From MRBY01 sp943371005 (GTDB lineage: Bacteria > Cyanobacteriota > Cyanobacteriia > Cyanobacteriales > MRBY01), in NCBI GenBank assembly GCA_943371005.1, contig CALRTB020000008.1, positions 81,933 to 145,932 of the forward strand: DNA of 64,000 bases. The letters are read 5' to 3'. Under the pieces are notes generated by a model that was not told where the DNA came from, did no database searches, and worked only from the letters and a program-made list of their open reading frames with translations. Positions within the stretch are counted from its first letter, which is position 1. Each line of letters starts with the position of its first letter. The position numbers and the translations under genes are program-made. Shown here in pieces: positions 51,464 through 59,573 of the stretch.

Positions 51464-52207
51464 ACAATTCCTTTATTACAATACGCCCCCTCGAGCCAAA
51501 ACACTCGGGTAGCAGGGTATACCGTCGGTGGCGACGAGCAGCCTTTTGTTTTTACAACTGATAATGTCATTAGTGATTCTGACTTTGACGTTCTCATCAA
51601 CGCTGCTTATCGTCAAATTTTCTTCCACGCTTTTAAGTGCGATCGCCAGCAGCTACTCGAATCCCAGTTGCGCAACGGTCAAATTACTGTCCGTGACTTC
51701 ATTCGGGGTCTGTTGCTATCTGAGACCTTTATCGATAGCTTCTATAACAAAAACAGTAACTATCGCTTTGTTGAGCAGTGTATCCAACGGGTACTTGGTC
51801 GCGATCCCTTCAGCGAACAGGAAAAAATTGCCTGGTCAATCGTGATTTGTACCAAGGGTCTAGCGGCCTTTGTTGACCAACTCCTCAACACTGATGAGTA
51901 TATGGAAAACTTTGGCTATGACACGGTGCCCTACCAGCGCCGCCGTAGCCTCGCGAGCCGTGAGCAAGGTGAGACTCCCTTTAACATCAAGTCTCCCCGT
52001 TATGATGCTTACTACCGCTCCCAGTTGGGCTTCCCCCAAGTGGTTTGGCAAAATGCAGTACGTCGTTTCCGGACTCCCGACCGGGTGCCCCAAGCTGGCG
52101 ATCCTGCCCTCTTCCTCAACATGGCGCGCTCTGCTCAGATTCCCAAGGTCAACGTTCGGGTTTCTACCGCAGACATCAGCCTTGCTGCAGTGCCTTACCG
52201 TAAATAA
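51461..52207 (+). CDS. cpcG: phycobilisome rod-core linker polypeptide CpcG
   Basis: A 248-aa linker that attaches phycocyanin rods to the allophycocyanin core of the phycobilisome on the thylakoid surface. The N-terminal PBS linker domain (about residues 15-180) shows DFDVLINAAYRQIFFHAFKC, GQITVRDFIRGLLLSETF and RFVEQCIQRVLGRDPFSE. The shorter C-terminal part is the core-binding region. It lacks a hydrophobic C-terminal helix, so it is the classical CpcG1 type and not the membrane CpcG2/CpcL type. Translation begins at TTG. Confidence 0.95.
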   Translation: MTIPLLQYAPSSQNTRVAGYTVGGDEQPFVFTTDNVISDSDFDVLINAAYRQIFFHAFKCDRQQLLESQLRNGQITVRDFIRGLLLSETFIDSFYNKNSNYRFVEQCIQRVLGRDPFSEQEKIAWSIVICTKGLAAFVDQLLNTDEYMENFGYDTVPYQRRRSLASREQGETPFNIKSPRYDAYYRSQLGFPQVVWQNAVRRFRTPDRVPQAGDPALFLNMARSAQIPKVNVRVSTADISLAAVPYRK

Positions 52208-52221
52208 GACGGACAGCTTTT

Positions 52222-52252
52222 AGCACTCCATGGGGTGTTATTGTTTTGTTCT
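52222..52252 (+). terminator. probable terminator of cpcG
   Basis: AGCACTCC and GGGGTGTT form a short stem (with G-U pairs) around CATG, followed by a T-rich stretch (ATTGTTTTGTTC). It lies 15 bases after the cpcG stop. Confidence 0.5.
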
Positions 52253-52430
52253 AAAAAATTGAATTACCGTCTTTAATCTTAGTTTGAGCAATTTCACGTT
52301 GTTTGGATTGATATTAAGGGGCGGTAATTTTGTTTATGGGGTTAGGCAAAAATCTGGCTTTGTTTTCGGTCAAAGACTTGAGAAAATAACAAACAATAAG
52401 GCGATAGGTTCTGAAACGGAGGTGATGACC

Positions 52431-53174
52431 ATGGCGAAGGGGATTGTGATTTTTGATATTGACGGGGTGATTCGCGATGTGAGTCAGTCCTATCGGCGGG
52501 CGATCGCCGATACCGTCGAACATTACACCCAGGGGGAATATCGTCCCAGCAATGGTGAAATCGATAGTCTCAAGGCCGAAGCCATCTGGAATAACGATTG
52601 GAAAGCCTCCCAGGAACTAATTCGCCGTTGGGATGAGACAATTCCCGTTAATTTTAAGGAGTTAGTGGCTTTTTTCCAGCGCAAATATCGGGGTCACAAC
52701 TTCGATGGCTATATCAACGATGAGCCGCTGCTCGTCACCAAAGCCTATTTTGAGGCCCTAACCGCCGCTGATATTGCCTGGGGCTTTTTTAGTGGCGCAA
52801 TGCGGGGTTCTGCTGAACACGTGCTCAAAGGTCGTTTGGGTTTAGAAAGTCCTGTGCTCATCGCCATGGAAGACGCCCCTGAAAAACCAGATCCCAAGGG
52901 ATTACTTGCGGCGATCGCCCAACTCGAAGCAGCATCTGCCCATACCCCCGTCGCCTATGTGGGAGACACCGCCGCCGATATGCGCACAATTACCAATGCC
53001 ATTAGCCAACAGCCCCAACGACAATGGCGCGCCATTGGGGTGATCCCGCCCCATGCCCAGACCGGTGATGACAAGGAGTATATGTACGCATCTAACCTGC
53101 AGGATGTCGGGGCAAATATCGTTCTCCCAGGGGTAAAAGAGCTATTACCGGAAGTCTTATTGCAACTATTTTGA
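52431..53174 (+). CDS. HAD-superfamily phosphatase, subfamily IA (TIGR01548-like)
   Basis: A 247-aa HAD hydrolase. Motif I is IVIFDIDGVIRDV (nucleophile Asp and general acid Asp), motif II is the Ser in GFFSGAMRG, and motifs III/IV are KPDPKGLL and VAYVGDTAADMRT. The start ATG at 52431 has GGAGGTGAT 4-12 bases upstream, nearly a perfect complement of the 16S tail; the longer frame from 52284 is rejected. The family occurs in cyanobacteria and plants; the substrate is unknown. Confidence 0.85.
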   Translation: MAKGIVIFDIDGVIRDVSQSYRRAIADTVEHYTQGEYRPSNGEIDSLKAEAIWNNDWKASQELIRRWDETIPVNFKELVAFFQRKYRGHNFDGYINDEPLLVTKAYFEALTAADIAWGFFSGAMRGSAEHVLKGRLGLESPVLIAMEDAPEKPDPKGLLAAIAQLEAASAHTPVAYVGDTAADMRTITNAISQQPQRQWRAIGVIPPHAQTGDDKEYMYASNLQDVGANIVLPGVKELLPEVLLQLF

Positions 53175-53208
53175 CGATCTTTAAACTCAAGATTTTTAAG
53201 CAATGTCC

Positions 53209-53232
53209 CAAAAAAAACAGCCCGAAGGCTGC
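53209..53232 (-). terminator. intrinsic terminator on the psbN strand
   Basis: Read on the minus strand: CAGCC-TTCG-GGCTG with the very stable UUCG tetraloop, then TTTTTTTT. It lies about 160 bases past the psbN stop and faces the HAD gene end; on the plus strand there is no U-tract. Confidence 0.85.
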
Positions 53233-53390
53233 TTGATTCAGTAATTTTAAGGGAGATAATTGCAGTCCGTTGGGTTGTGACTGTACTAAAAAGACATCTC
53301 AAAAGGATTTTATGATGACATCGAAACTGGGGAGACAAACAACCCAGAAATAGGAGCCATGGAGCTAGATATTAAAAAATGGCCCCAGGT

Positions 53391-53522
53391 TTAATCTTCA
53401 TGATCTTCAAAGGGATCCTCAAGTTCTACCGAAGGAGGCCCAAAGGCTGTGTAAATCGAAAACCCTGTTACGGCGATCACAACCACCGCAATGCCGATGC
53501 TAAGAACTGTTGCAGAATCCAT
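53391..53522 (-). CDS. psbN: PsbN protein
   Basis: A 43-aa single-helix thylakoid protein, easily missed because it is so short. The product opens MDSATVLSIGIAVVVIAV, continues TGFSIYTAFGPPSVELEDPF and ends EDHED. GFSIYTAFGPPS is diagnostic of PsbN. PsbN is needed for assembly and repair of photosystem II and is not a subunit of the finished complex. It lies divergent to psbH, the arrangement conserved in cyanobacteria and plastids. Read-through downstream is stopped by the terminator at 53209. Confidence 0.96.
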   Translation of the reverse strand: MDSATVLSIGIAVVVIAVTGFSIYTAFGPPSVELEDPFEDHED

Positions 53523-53554
53523 AGGTGTATCTCAGTTTATGATGACTCTTCCTC

Positions 53555-53560
53555 TATAAT
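53555..53560 (+). promoter_or_regulatory. -10 box of psbH
   Basis: Consensus TATAAT 42 bases before the psbH ATG in the 80-base psbN/psbH divergent region. The -35 is not consensus. Confidence 0.55.
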
Positions 53561-53602
53561 ATTACGGAACATTACAAAAATCCTTTACGATACACGAATC
53601 CT

Positions 53603-53806
53603 ATGGCACAGCGTACTCGGTTGGGAGATATTCTCAAGCCTTTGAATTCTGAATACGGTAAAGTCGCTCCCGGTTGGGGCACCACACCGCTCATGGGCGT
53701 CTTCATGGCGTTGTTTTTAGTATTCCTGCTTATTATTCTCCAGATTTACAACTCTTCTCTGATTCTCGAAGGTTTTGAAGTGGATTGGACTGCCCTTGGT
53801 TTTTAA
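53603..53806 (+). CDS. psbH: photosystem II phosphoprotein PsbH
   Basis: A 67-aa single-helix subunit of the photosystem II core, near CP47. MAQRTRLGDILKPLNSEYG is the conserved stromal N-terminus; GVFMALFLVFLLIILQIYN is the membrane helix; the end is GFEVDWTALGF. The plastid-type phosphorylated Thr extension is absent, as usual in cyanobacteria. It carries its own promoter and terminator. Confidence 0.97.
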   Translation: MAQRTRLGDILKPLNSEYGKVAPGWGTTPLMGVFMALFLVFLLIILQIYNSSLILEGFEVDWTALGF

Positions 53807-53849
53807 GGATTTGCCAATCATTATTTCTGAAGCCATTTTTCTGCTTAAG

Positions 53850-53871
53850 TCCGGGTCTACCCGGATTTTTT
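53850..53871 (+). terminator. intrinsic terminator of psbH
   Basis: TCCGGG-TCTA-CCCGGA hairpin followed by TTTTTT, 44 bases after the psbH stop. Confidence 0.9.
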
Positions 53872-53882
53872 GTAGTCGGTAA

Positions 53883-56120
53883 TCACAACCAGGGCACAAT
53901 TTCCCGCAGGGTATCCCGGAGGACTTCTTTCAGACTATCGGCCCCTTCTTTTAAATCGTCCTGGGCCTGTTCCCACTGGAGACGTTCTTGGGCATCCTGG
54001 CGATCGCCTAAAATATCTGGGTCATTGGGTTTATACTGGAGCGCTTCGTCATAGGCATTAATGGCGGCTTGGTATTGGCCTGTGGCTTTGTAGGCATTCC
54101 CCAAACGTGCCCAAATATCCCCATCGGCATCGTCTAGGCGGAGGGTATTTTCGTAGGCGGCGATCGCCTCATCGTAATTTTCAGAATCGTAGAGTAAATT
54201 TCCTAGACTGCGCCAACTGGGACGGTCATCGCTGTTCAGGGCAACGGTGCGTTGGTAGGCGTCGATGGCGGTGGGGCGATCGCCATTTTGTTCTGCGTTC
54301 CAGGCGAGATGGTACCAGGCCCGGTCGTTGTTTGGTTCGAGGCGAGTGACGTTGGCAAAGGCATCCTGAGCTTCGAGGTAACTGCGGAGATTTTCCTGGG
54401 CCATGCCAAGGCTATACCAAGCGGGGGCGCGGTCTGGCTCTAGTTCTACCACCCGGACATAGGCATTTTTTGCTTCCCGGTACCGTTGCAGTTTGCTGTA
54501 GCTGTTGCCCTGTTGGTACCAAATATTGGCGTTCTGGTCGTCAAGCTTGAGGGCCTGTTGGTAGGCGGCGATCGCCTCGTTATATTCGGCGCGATTGTGG
54601 TGAATCCAGCCCTTCTCAAACCAGGCCCAAACCTGCTGGGAATCCAATCTGAGAAACGCATCGAGACTATTGAGGGCGGCATCGGTTTCTTCGCGACGGA
54701 GATGAATTCGGGCCTTTGTTTCCCAAACCACCGCTTGCCGGGAATCTTCCTGAATGGCGCGGTCGAGAAAGGTTAGGGCTTGGTCATCCTGTTGGCGATC
54801 GCTGGCGATTTTACCTTTGCCCCACCAGGCTTCCCACCGTTGGGGGTTAACCTCCAATAGTTGATCATAGGTTTCTATAGCCGCATCAAATTGTTCGAGG
54901 GCTTGGAGGACTTGGGCCTTTCCCAAGAGCGCCCCCTCATGGTCTGGGACGATCTGTAAAATTTCTTGGTATTGGGCGAGGGCCTGCTCCAGTTGATTTT
55001 GGGATTGGGCCAGTTGGGCCTGTTCATATTGGGCCATCAGGGCTTGGCGCTCTGACCACCACCGCCACCCTGCGTGAATGCCGAGGCCAGTCCCCACCAA
55101 GGCCGCGAGTCCCACGCCGAGCAGGGCGGCCTTGATCGCCTGGTGATTGACGCTCAAACGCTGGTATTGCTGGGAAACGACCGTTGAGAGGTAATTGAGG
55201 GGGGCGATCGCCGTTTGTTTGATCTGCTGAATACTGCTTGCTACTGGCAAAACACGGGTGTTCGTTTTCGGTTGCTGTTTTTCCTGTGCTGCCAATGGGT
55301 TTAAGGCTTGTTGGGCTTCTGTGGCTGTCCCAAAGCGATCGCGCCAATTATGGTGCACCATCTTGGAGAGAAAATGCCTGACCGCTTCTGGGATTTCTAC
55401 TTGATCCTGCCACTGTACTTCTCCGGTTTGGGCATCGAGGGGAATTTTGTCGGGGGCGGTGCCAGTCAGGGCCGTAATCGCAATCATCCCCACCGCATAG
55501 AGGTCGCTACTGTAACGGGGATAGCCCTGAATTTGTTCTAGGGGCATATAGCCTTGGGTGCCGATGGCAATGGTGGGCCGACCGGAGGTACTGGCAAATT
55601 GGTGGGTGACCTGTTTAACCGCACCAAAATCAATGAGGCAAAGTTTTTGATCCGATTGGCGGCGAATCAGATTACTGGGGTTGAGATCCCGGTGGATTAC
55701 CTGGTGGCCGTGGACAAAAACCAACAATTCCAGGATTTCTTGCACAAGGGCGATCGCCACTTCTGGGGGACAGGGAGAAAGCTGCTGTAATTCTTCCCAG
55801 AGACTTTGCCCTTCGATATATTCTTCAACCAGATAAAACTCTTGGCCTTCCTCAAAATAAGCCAGTAACTGGGGAATTTGCGGGTGCTGACCCAATTCAT
55901 CGAGAATTTTTGCCTCAGTCTCAAATAAACGCCGGGCCGTTGTCAGAGTTTCTGGGTCAGCGGTTTGGGGCTTGAGGAGCTTCACCACACAGATGGGTCG
56001 TTTCGGGCGATCATGGTCTTCTGCCAAAAAAGTCGCCCCGAATCCCCCCTGGGCCAGAGACCGAAGAATATGATAACGTCCGCGCAGGGTTTGTCCGGGG
56101 GCCAATAGGGAAGCAGTCAT
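53883..56120 (-). CDS. serine/threonine protein kinase with C-terminal TPR repeats
   Basis: A 745-aa Hanks-type kinase. Kinase domain at residues 12-275: glycine loop SLAQGGFGATFLA, catalytic Lys in ICVVKLLKP, HRD in VIHRDLNPSNLI, DFG in CLIDFGAVKQV, and GTQGYMPLEQ. A hydrophobic stretch around 325-350 (LLGVGLAALVGTGLG) is a probable membrane anchor. The rest (about 365-715) is a run of roughly ten TPR units with the A..A..Y..AL.LDP rhythm, for partner recognition. The catalytic set is complete, so it should be active. Targets are unknown. Confidence 0.9.
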   Translation of the reverse strand: MTASLLAPGQTLRGRYHILRSLAQGGFGATFLAEDHDRPKRPICVVKLLKPQTADPETLTTARRLFETEAKILDELGQHPQIPQLLAYFEEGQEFYLVEEYIEGQSLWEELQQLSPCPPEVAIALVQEILELLVFVHGHQVIHRDLNPSNLIRRQSDQKLCLIDFGAVKQVTHQFASTSGRPTIAIGTQGYMPLEQIQGYPRYSSDLYAVGMIAITALTGTAPDKIPLDAQTGEVQWQDQVEIPEAVRHFLSKMVHHNWRDRFGTATEAQQALNPLAAQEKQQPKTNTRVLPVASSIQQIKQTAIAPLNYLSTVVSQQYQRLSVNHQAIKAALLGVGLAALVGTGLGIHAGWRWWSERQALMAQYEQAQLAQSQNQLEQALAQYQEILQIVPDHEGALLGKAQVLQALEQFDAAIETYDQLLEVNPQRWEAWWGKGKIASDRQQDDQALTFLDRAIQEDSRQAVVWETKARIHLRREETDAALNSLDAFLRLDSQQVWAWFEKGWIHHNRAEYNEAIAAYQQALKLDDQNANIWYQQGNSYSKLQRYREAKNAYVRVVELEPDRAPAWYSLGMAQENLRSYLEAQDAFANVTRLEPNNDRAWYHLAWNAEQNGDRPTAIDAYQRTVALNSDDRPSWRSLGNLLYDSENYDEAIAAYENTLRLDDADGDIWARLGNAYKATGQYQAAINAYDEALQYKPNDPDILGDRQDAQERLQWEQAQDDLKEGADSLKEVLRDTLREIVPWL

Positions 56121-56243
56121 CGGCAGCGGGGAAATAAAAGCAACAGATTAAAATTGCAGGGGCAATGGTTAGCGGGGGCCAAAATTTTCAAAAAGATCAC
56201 CTTGTTCCATGGTAGTCGGGACTTCCACAAATCGGGGGCCGTC

Positions 56244-57920
56244 TCAATTTTGTAAACGATTGGGGGAGAGGTTAAAGAATAGGGTCGAGCGCCGAATATC
56301 CTGGGTACTGCCGGCACTGGTGAGGGTAAAGGCGCGGAGATGGTTAAAGAAGGGTTTGGCCACATAATCGACAACCCGCAGGATCGGTACTTGGGTTTTG
56401 AACAGTTGGGAACCCTGACGCCAATCGGCAAACAGGTAGCCGCTGTTTTCGGGGGGCAGTTGGGCAATGCTGGTCTGGAAATCTTTGTTTTTTAGGAGCG
56501 ATCGCCCGGTATTCGCTTGGATCGCCCGGCTGAGGGTTTTCACGGAGGTGGCAAAAAGTTCGTAATCTTCAACGCTGAGGTGCGCTCCCCGGACATCGGC
56601 ATTGAGTTGTACCAGTTCATCTTGGTCTTGGGTATCAATAGCTGTCCAGGCGGTAACACGGCGATCGCCTAAGGGTAAACGCCCGACGCTTAAGCCTTTT
56701 TCCTGGGCCAAACTATCAAAATGTTCAATGACGGGATCAAGGTTAACCTCCGGTTTTCGCTCCGCCACAAAGAGCCATTCCACATCATTGCGTTCGGCAT
56801 CGGGGACGAGGGCCAGGGCATATTCCCCAGAAATCCACGCAAAAATATCTTCAGGGAGGTCAATGCCGAGGGGATCTTGGATCGCGGCTACTGCTTGTTG
56901 CAAGATTTGAGATAAGGGACTTTTCGGATTTAACCCCGTGGTTGCTTCCCCCCAGAGAGCGTTTAAATCCCGTCCGGCGACGGCAAACATCGCCTCCTGG
57001 GGAATGTAGTTGAGGACATGGGTCGGTGCCGTGGTGGCCCCTGGCATGAGGGTCGGTTCCGTGTCTCCAATCAAAGCCGTTTCTGCCACCAATCCTTCTG
57101 GATGTAAACCGACGGCGATCGCCAAGCGTTGTTCGAGGGTCGGTTCCTCCGGTGTCGGATCATTGGCAATCCAAGCACTGAGGGCCGGTAAATTCGCCAC
57201 CATCACGCCAATATGTTTCCGGTCAATGGTTTCTAGGGCTGCTGTATATTGCGGGTCGTGGCTCAAATTCAAATCCGGCACTTGCACCGTATTAATCGCA
57301 CTGCGCAGCACCTTTGCTTCATTGGCAAACAACACATAATTGCCCACAATCGCACTGGCAAATCGATGGCTACCCGCCTGGGGAATCACTAAATTCACCC
57401 CCTTGTATTGATCAAACGTTAAACCCGCTTCCGGGGCGATCGCCTCATCCGTATAAGAGAGCTGTAAAAATTCCTTGGCTAAGGCCTCATCCCGTGCTTC
57501 TACGACCAATAAATAGCCCGGTTGCACCCCATTACTCGGATCACGATCTACATCTAAGGTAGTCACCGCTAAACTCAGCTCATCCCCCAGCCATGGTTCA
57601 ATCTGCTTGCTGTAATCTAGTCCCGTCGCACTGAGCAAACTTGTTTTCACTTGTTGCAATTCCGTGAGTGTCGCCCGCCGTTTGCCCCAGGGGGTTTGCA
57701 CGAGGCCCAGGGCCGCTAATTTCTCTGGATTCACCACCAGGGAGAGCATCAATGGCGCTTGCCGGGGGACAAATAACGCCGCCGCCGGATTCCGCGCCAC
57801 GCCACCCTGCAACCAAGGCAAGGGGCTTTGTTTAAAAATAGCGAACCAACTGCCTACCCCCACCGAGAGCAGGAGCACCACCAGAAGACCGAGATACACA
57901 AAAAAGGAACGAGATTTCAT
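56244..57920 (-). CDS. DUF3352 family membrane-anchored protein
   Basis: A 558-aa protein with an N-terminal signal anchor (about residues 8-30: YLGLLVVLLLSVGVGSW) and a large extracytoplasmic region matching DUF3352, a cyanobacterial family of unknown role. Visible family stretches are AALFVPRQAPLMLSLVVNPE, EPWLGDELSLAVTT and EDIFAWISGEYALALVPD. The ATG at 57920 is chosen for its signal sequence; the frame opens eight codons earlier. The kinase gene follows on the same strand after 123 bases. Confidence 0.82.
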   Translation of the reverse strand: MKSRSFFVYLGLLVVLLLSVGVGSWFAIFKQSPLPWLQGGVARNPAAALFVPRQAPLMLSLVVNPEKLAALGLVQTPWGKRRATLTELQQVKTSLLSATGLDYSKQIEPWLGDELSLAVTTLDVDRDPSNGVQPGYLLVVEARDEALAKEFLQLSYTDEAIAPEAGLTFDQYKGVNLVIPQAGSHRFASAIVGNYVLFANEAKVLRSAINTVQVPDLNLSHDPQYTAALETIDRKHIGVMVANLPALSAWIANDPTPEEPTLEQRLAIAVGLHPEGLVAETALIGDTEPTLMPGATTAPTHVLNYIPQEAMFAVAGRDLNALWGEATTGLNPKSPLSQILQQAVAAIQDPLGIDLPEDIFAWISGEYALALVPDAERNDVEWLFVAERKPEVNLDPVIEHFDSLAQEKGLSVGRLPLGDRRVTAWTAIDTQDQDELVQLNADVRGAHLSVEDYELFATSVKTLSRAIQANTGRSLLKNKDFQTSIAQLPPENSGYLFADWRQGSQLFKTQVPILRVVDYVAKPFFNHLRAFTLTSAGSTQDIRRSTLFFNLSPNRLQN

Positions 57921-57995
57921 GGGCTGCCTAGAAACGCACGGCATTCATTATCCCATTGTGCTGGGAGGATCGAAAATTCCCGACCGCGAAAAGGT

Positions 57996-58175
57996 CTATT
58001 TCCGTTTTTTCGCTTTCCAGGTGCCACCGTAGCGATAATAGGGATTGTCCTGTGCTAATTTACGCCGACAATCAGGACAGACCAACGCCCACTGTGCACT
58101 CGCATCATACTGAATCCGGTAACGAACCGTCGCTGCGGCTTGGCAGTGGTCACAGTTTCTCTCTCGAATACGCAC
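57996..58175 (-). CDS. small zinc-ribbon protein (59 aa), unrecognised
   Basis: A short frame with four cysteines spaced as a zinc ribbon: C-D-H-C near the start and C-P-D-C in the middle (LVCPDCRRKLAQDN). The end is basic: YYRYGGTWKAKKRK. The start is taken as GTG at 58175, which lies 5 bases after the stop of the pentapeptide-repeat gene, implying translational coupling; no in-frame ATG is present. Cysteine spacing, basic tail and position support a real gene. Probably binds nucleic acid or a partner; function unknown. Confidence 0.7.
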   Translation of the reverse strand: MRIRERNCDHCQAAATVRYRIQYDASAQWALVCPDCRRKLAQDNPYYRYGGTWKAKKRK

Positions 58176-58180
58176 ATCTT

Positions 58181-58627
58181 TCAGCTTTTTTGCCCTGTAC
58201 TGAAGTAAGCACCGTTTAAATTTGCGCCCAACAGGTTGGTTTTTTGCAAATAAACACCTGTTAAATCTGCACCACGTAAATCAGCCTCTGATAAATTTGT
58301 ATCCTGGACATTCGCACCACGCAAGTCAGCCCCACCTAAATTTGCACCTGTTAAATCTGCGCCACTAAGATCAGCTCCTCTCAAATCTGCACCACTAAGG
58401 TCTGCGTCACTCAAGTCCGCACTTCTTAAACAAGCTTCAACCATCTCAGTACTAGCAAGATTTGCTTGTCGTAACTGAGCTTTTGTCAAGTTTGCTTGCT
58501 TTAGATCTGCCCTACTCAGAACTACACCTTCTAGGTGAGCATTATCTAGGCAGGTCTGCATTAAATTCACATGGCTAAAATTACGTTCTCCGGCTTTATA
58601 TCGTTGGATTATTTCTTGAGCATTCAT
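58181..58627 (-). CDS. pentapeptide repeat protein
   Basis: A 148-aa protein with about 20 tandem A(D/N)LXX units from residue 28 to 143 (for example LRSADLSDADLSGADLRGAD), which fold as a right-handed quadrilateral beta-helix. Such proteins are numerous in cyanobacteria and mostly uncharacterised; some mimic DNA and bind gyrase. No signal peptide or extra domain is present. It precedes the small zinc-ribbon gene by 5 bases, so they are likely one transcript. Confidence 0.92.
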   Translation of the reverse strand: MNAQEIIQRYKAGERNFSHVNLMQTCLDNAHLEGVVLSRADLKQANLTKAQLRQANLASTEMVEACLRSADLSDADLSGADLRGADLSGADLTGANLGGADLRGANVQDTNLSEADLRGADLTGVYLQKTNLLGANLNGAYFSTGQKS

Positions 58628-58734
58628 TATTATTGACCAAATAAAATGATAATTAAGAGCGAACTGATTTTTATTCCTTAAAACAACCTCAGAAAATTCT
58701 GAATATGATATTTTTCTGCCGTAAATTCATCGCT

Positions 58735-59034
58735 TTAATCAAATATCCCCTCTATCGGTTGTTGAAAAGCAATTAAAGCATGAGTTTCTCGTAGTGCTTT
58801 TAAATGCTCAAATAATTGATCTGAAAGTTCAGAATTCAGAATTACTTGAATCAGTATATTTGTATTGTATCCAGCAATGTCACCCATGCGTCTGCCGTGA
58901 CTACCTGCCCCTTGAGCGGGAATAATTGTGTAACCAGATACTTTTAATTCGGTAAGTAGTTTAACAAAATGTTCCTGTAAAACTGATTCACTAATAATTG
59001 TTACCAGAATACCTTTTTTGGAATCGATAGACAT
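58735..59034 (-). CDS. PII-like signalling protein
   Basis: A 99-aa protein with the ferredoxin-like PII fold pattern: ILVTIISESVLQEHFVKLL, then SGYTIIPAQGAGSHGRRMGD (T-loop start region), NILIQVILNSELSDQLFEHL and ALIAFQQPIEGIF. It lacks the GlnB uridylylation Tyr motif and is shorter than GlnB, so it belongs to the PII-like group whose members bind adenine nucleotides and often control a neighbouring transporter. No transporter is adjacent here. The start at 59034 has GGAGG 6 bases upstream; the longer frame from 59106 is rejected. Confidence 0.72.
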   Translation of the reverse strand: MSIDSKKGILVTIISESVLQEHFVKLLTELKVSGYTIIPAQGAGSHGRRMGDIAGYNTNILIQVILNSELSDQLFEHLKALRETHALIAFQQPIEGIFD

Positions 59035-59573
59035 GAGAAACCTCCGGCAATTTTTTGCCCATGGGTCAGTTGCTGAAGTCGCATATTTATTCTTTTTTAA
59101 ACTCAAACAGGCAACGAACTTAATTTAGCCTAAAAAGGCAGAGGAGACTTGCCTCCATGTCTATTCTAATCACCTTATTGTTCTGAACCGAAAATTAGTC
59201 ATTATGTTTTAACCTTTGGATCAAAGTAATCGTCATGATACGTAAGCTGTGTAGACAAGTATTTTTAAAACCCTTTTAGAATAAGCCGTTTCAAGATGCG
59301 CTTAAATAATTCAAGTCAAAATTATTTGCCAACTGTCAAACTAATGAGAAGCTTCAGATAAAAGGCAAGGTCAAACTACTGTGTCAGGAGAGTAAAATTA
59401 AGGATCTGGTGGGGTGTTTGGATTATTTAAAGACTCCAGACTTAATTATCAGTCTTTTATTCGGTCTTTAATCGTCTGACTTTCAAGGGGTTCAGGCTGT
59501 AATCGGGCGTAGAATGCGATATCTTCAGAAGCAAAAGGTGATCGCCCCGACGCGTGACATTTAAAAAACATCT
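59035..59573. other. 539-base AT-rich intergenic region without a recognised gene
   Basis: Divergent between the PII-like gene and the esterase homologue. It contains a hairpin AGGCA/TGCCT (59136-59154) whose minus-strand side is followed by TTTTT, a near-repeat GTCAAACTAATG/GTCAAACTACTG (about 59336 and 59372), and a weak AAAGACT/AGTCTTT stem (59429-59457). No convincing ORF over 30 codons with a ribosome-binding site is seen. The length could accommodate a small RNA or complex regulation. Confidence 0.5.

Noticed and set aside
52284..52430. Long N-terminal extension of the HAD phosphatase
   Set aside because: The near-perfect GGAGGTGAT directly before 52431 and the family start there decide for the shorter protein.
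59157..59186. Nine-codon ORF after GAGGAG in the 59-kb gap
   Set aside because: Too short to support, and the GAGGAG lies in the loop of a hairpin better explained as RNA structure.
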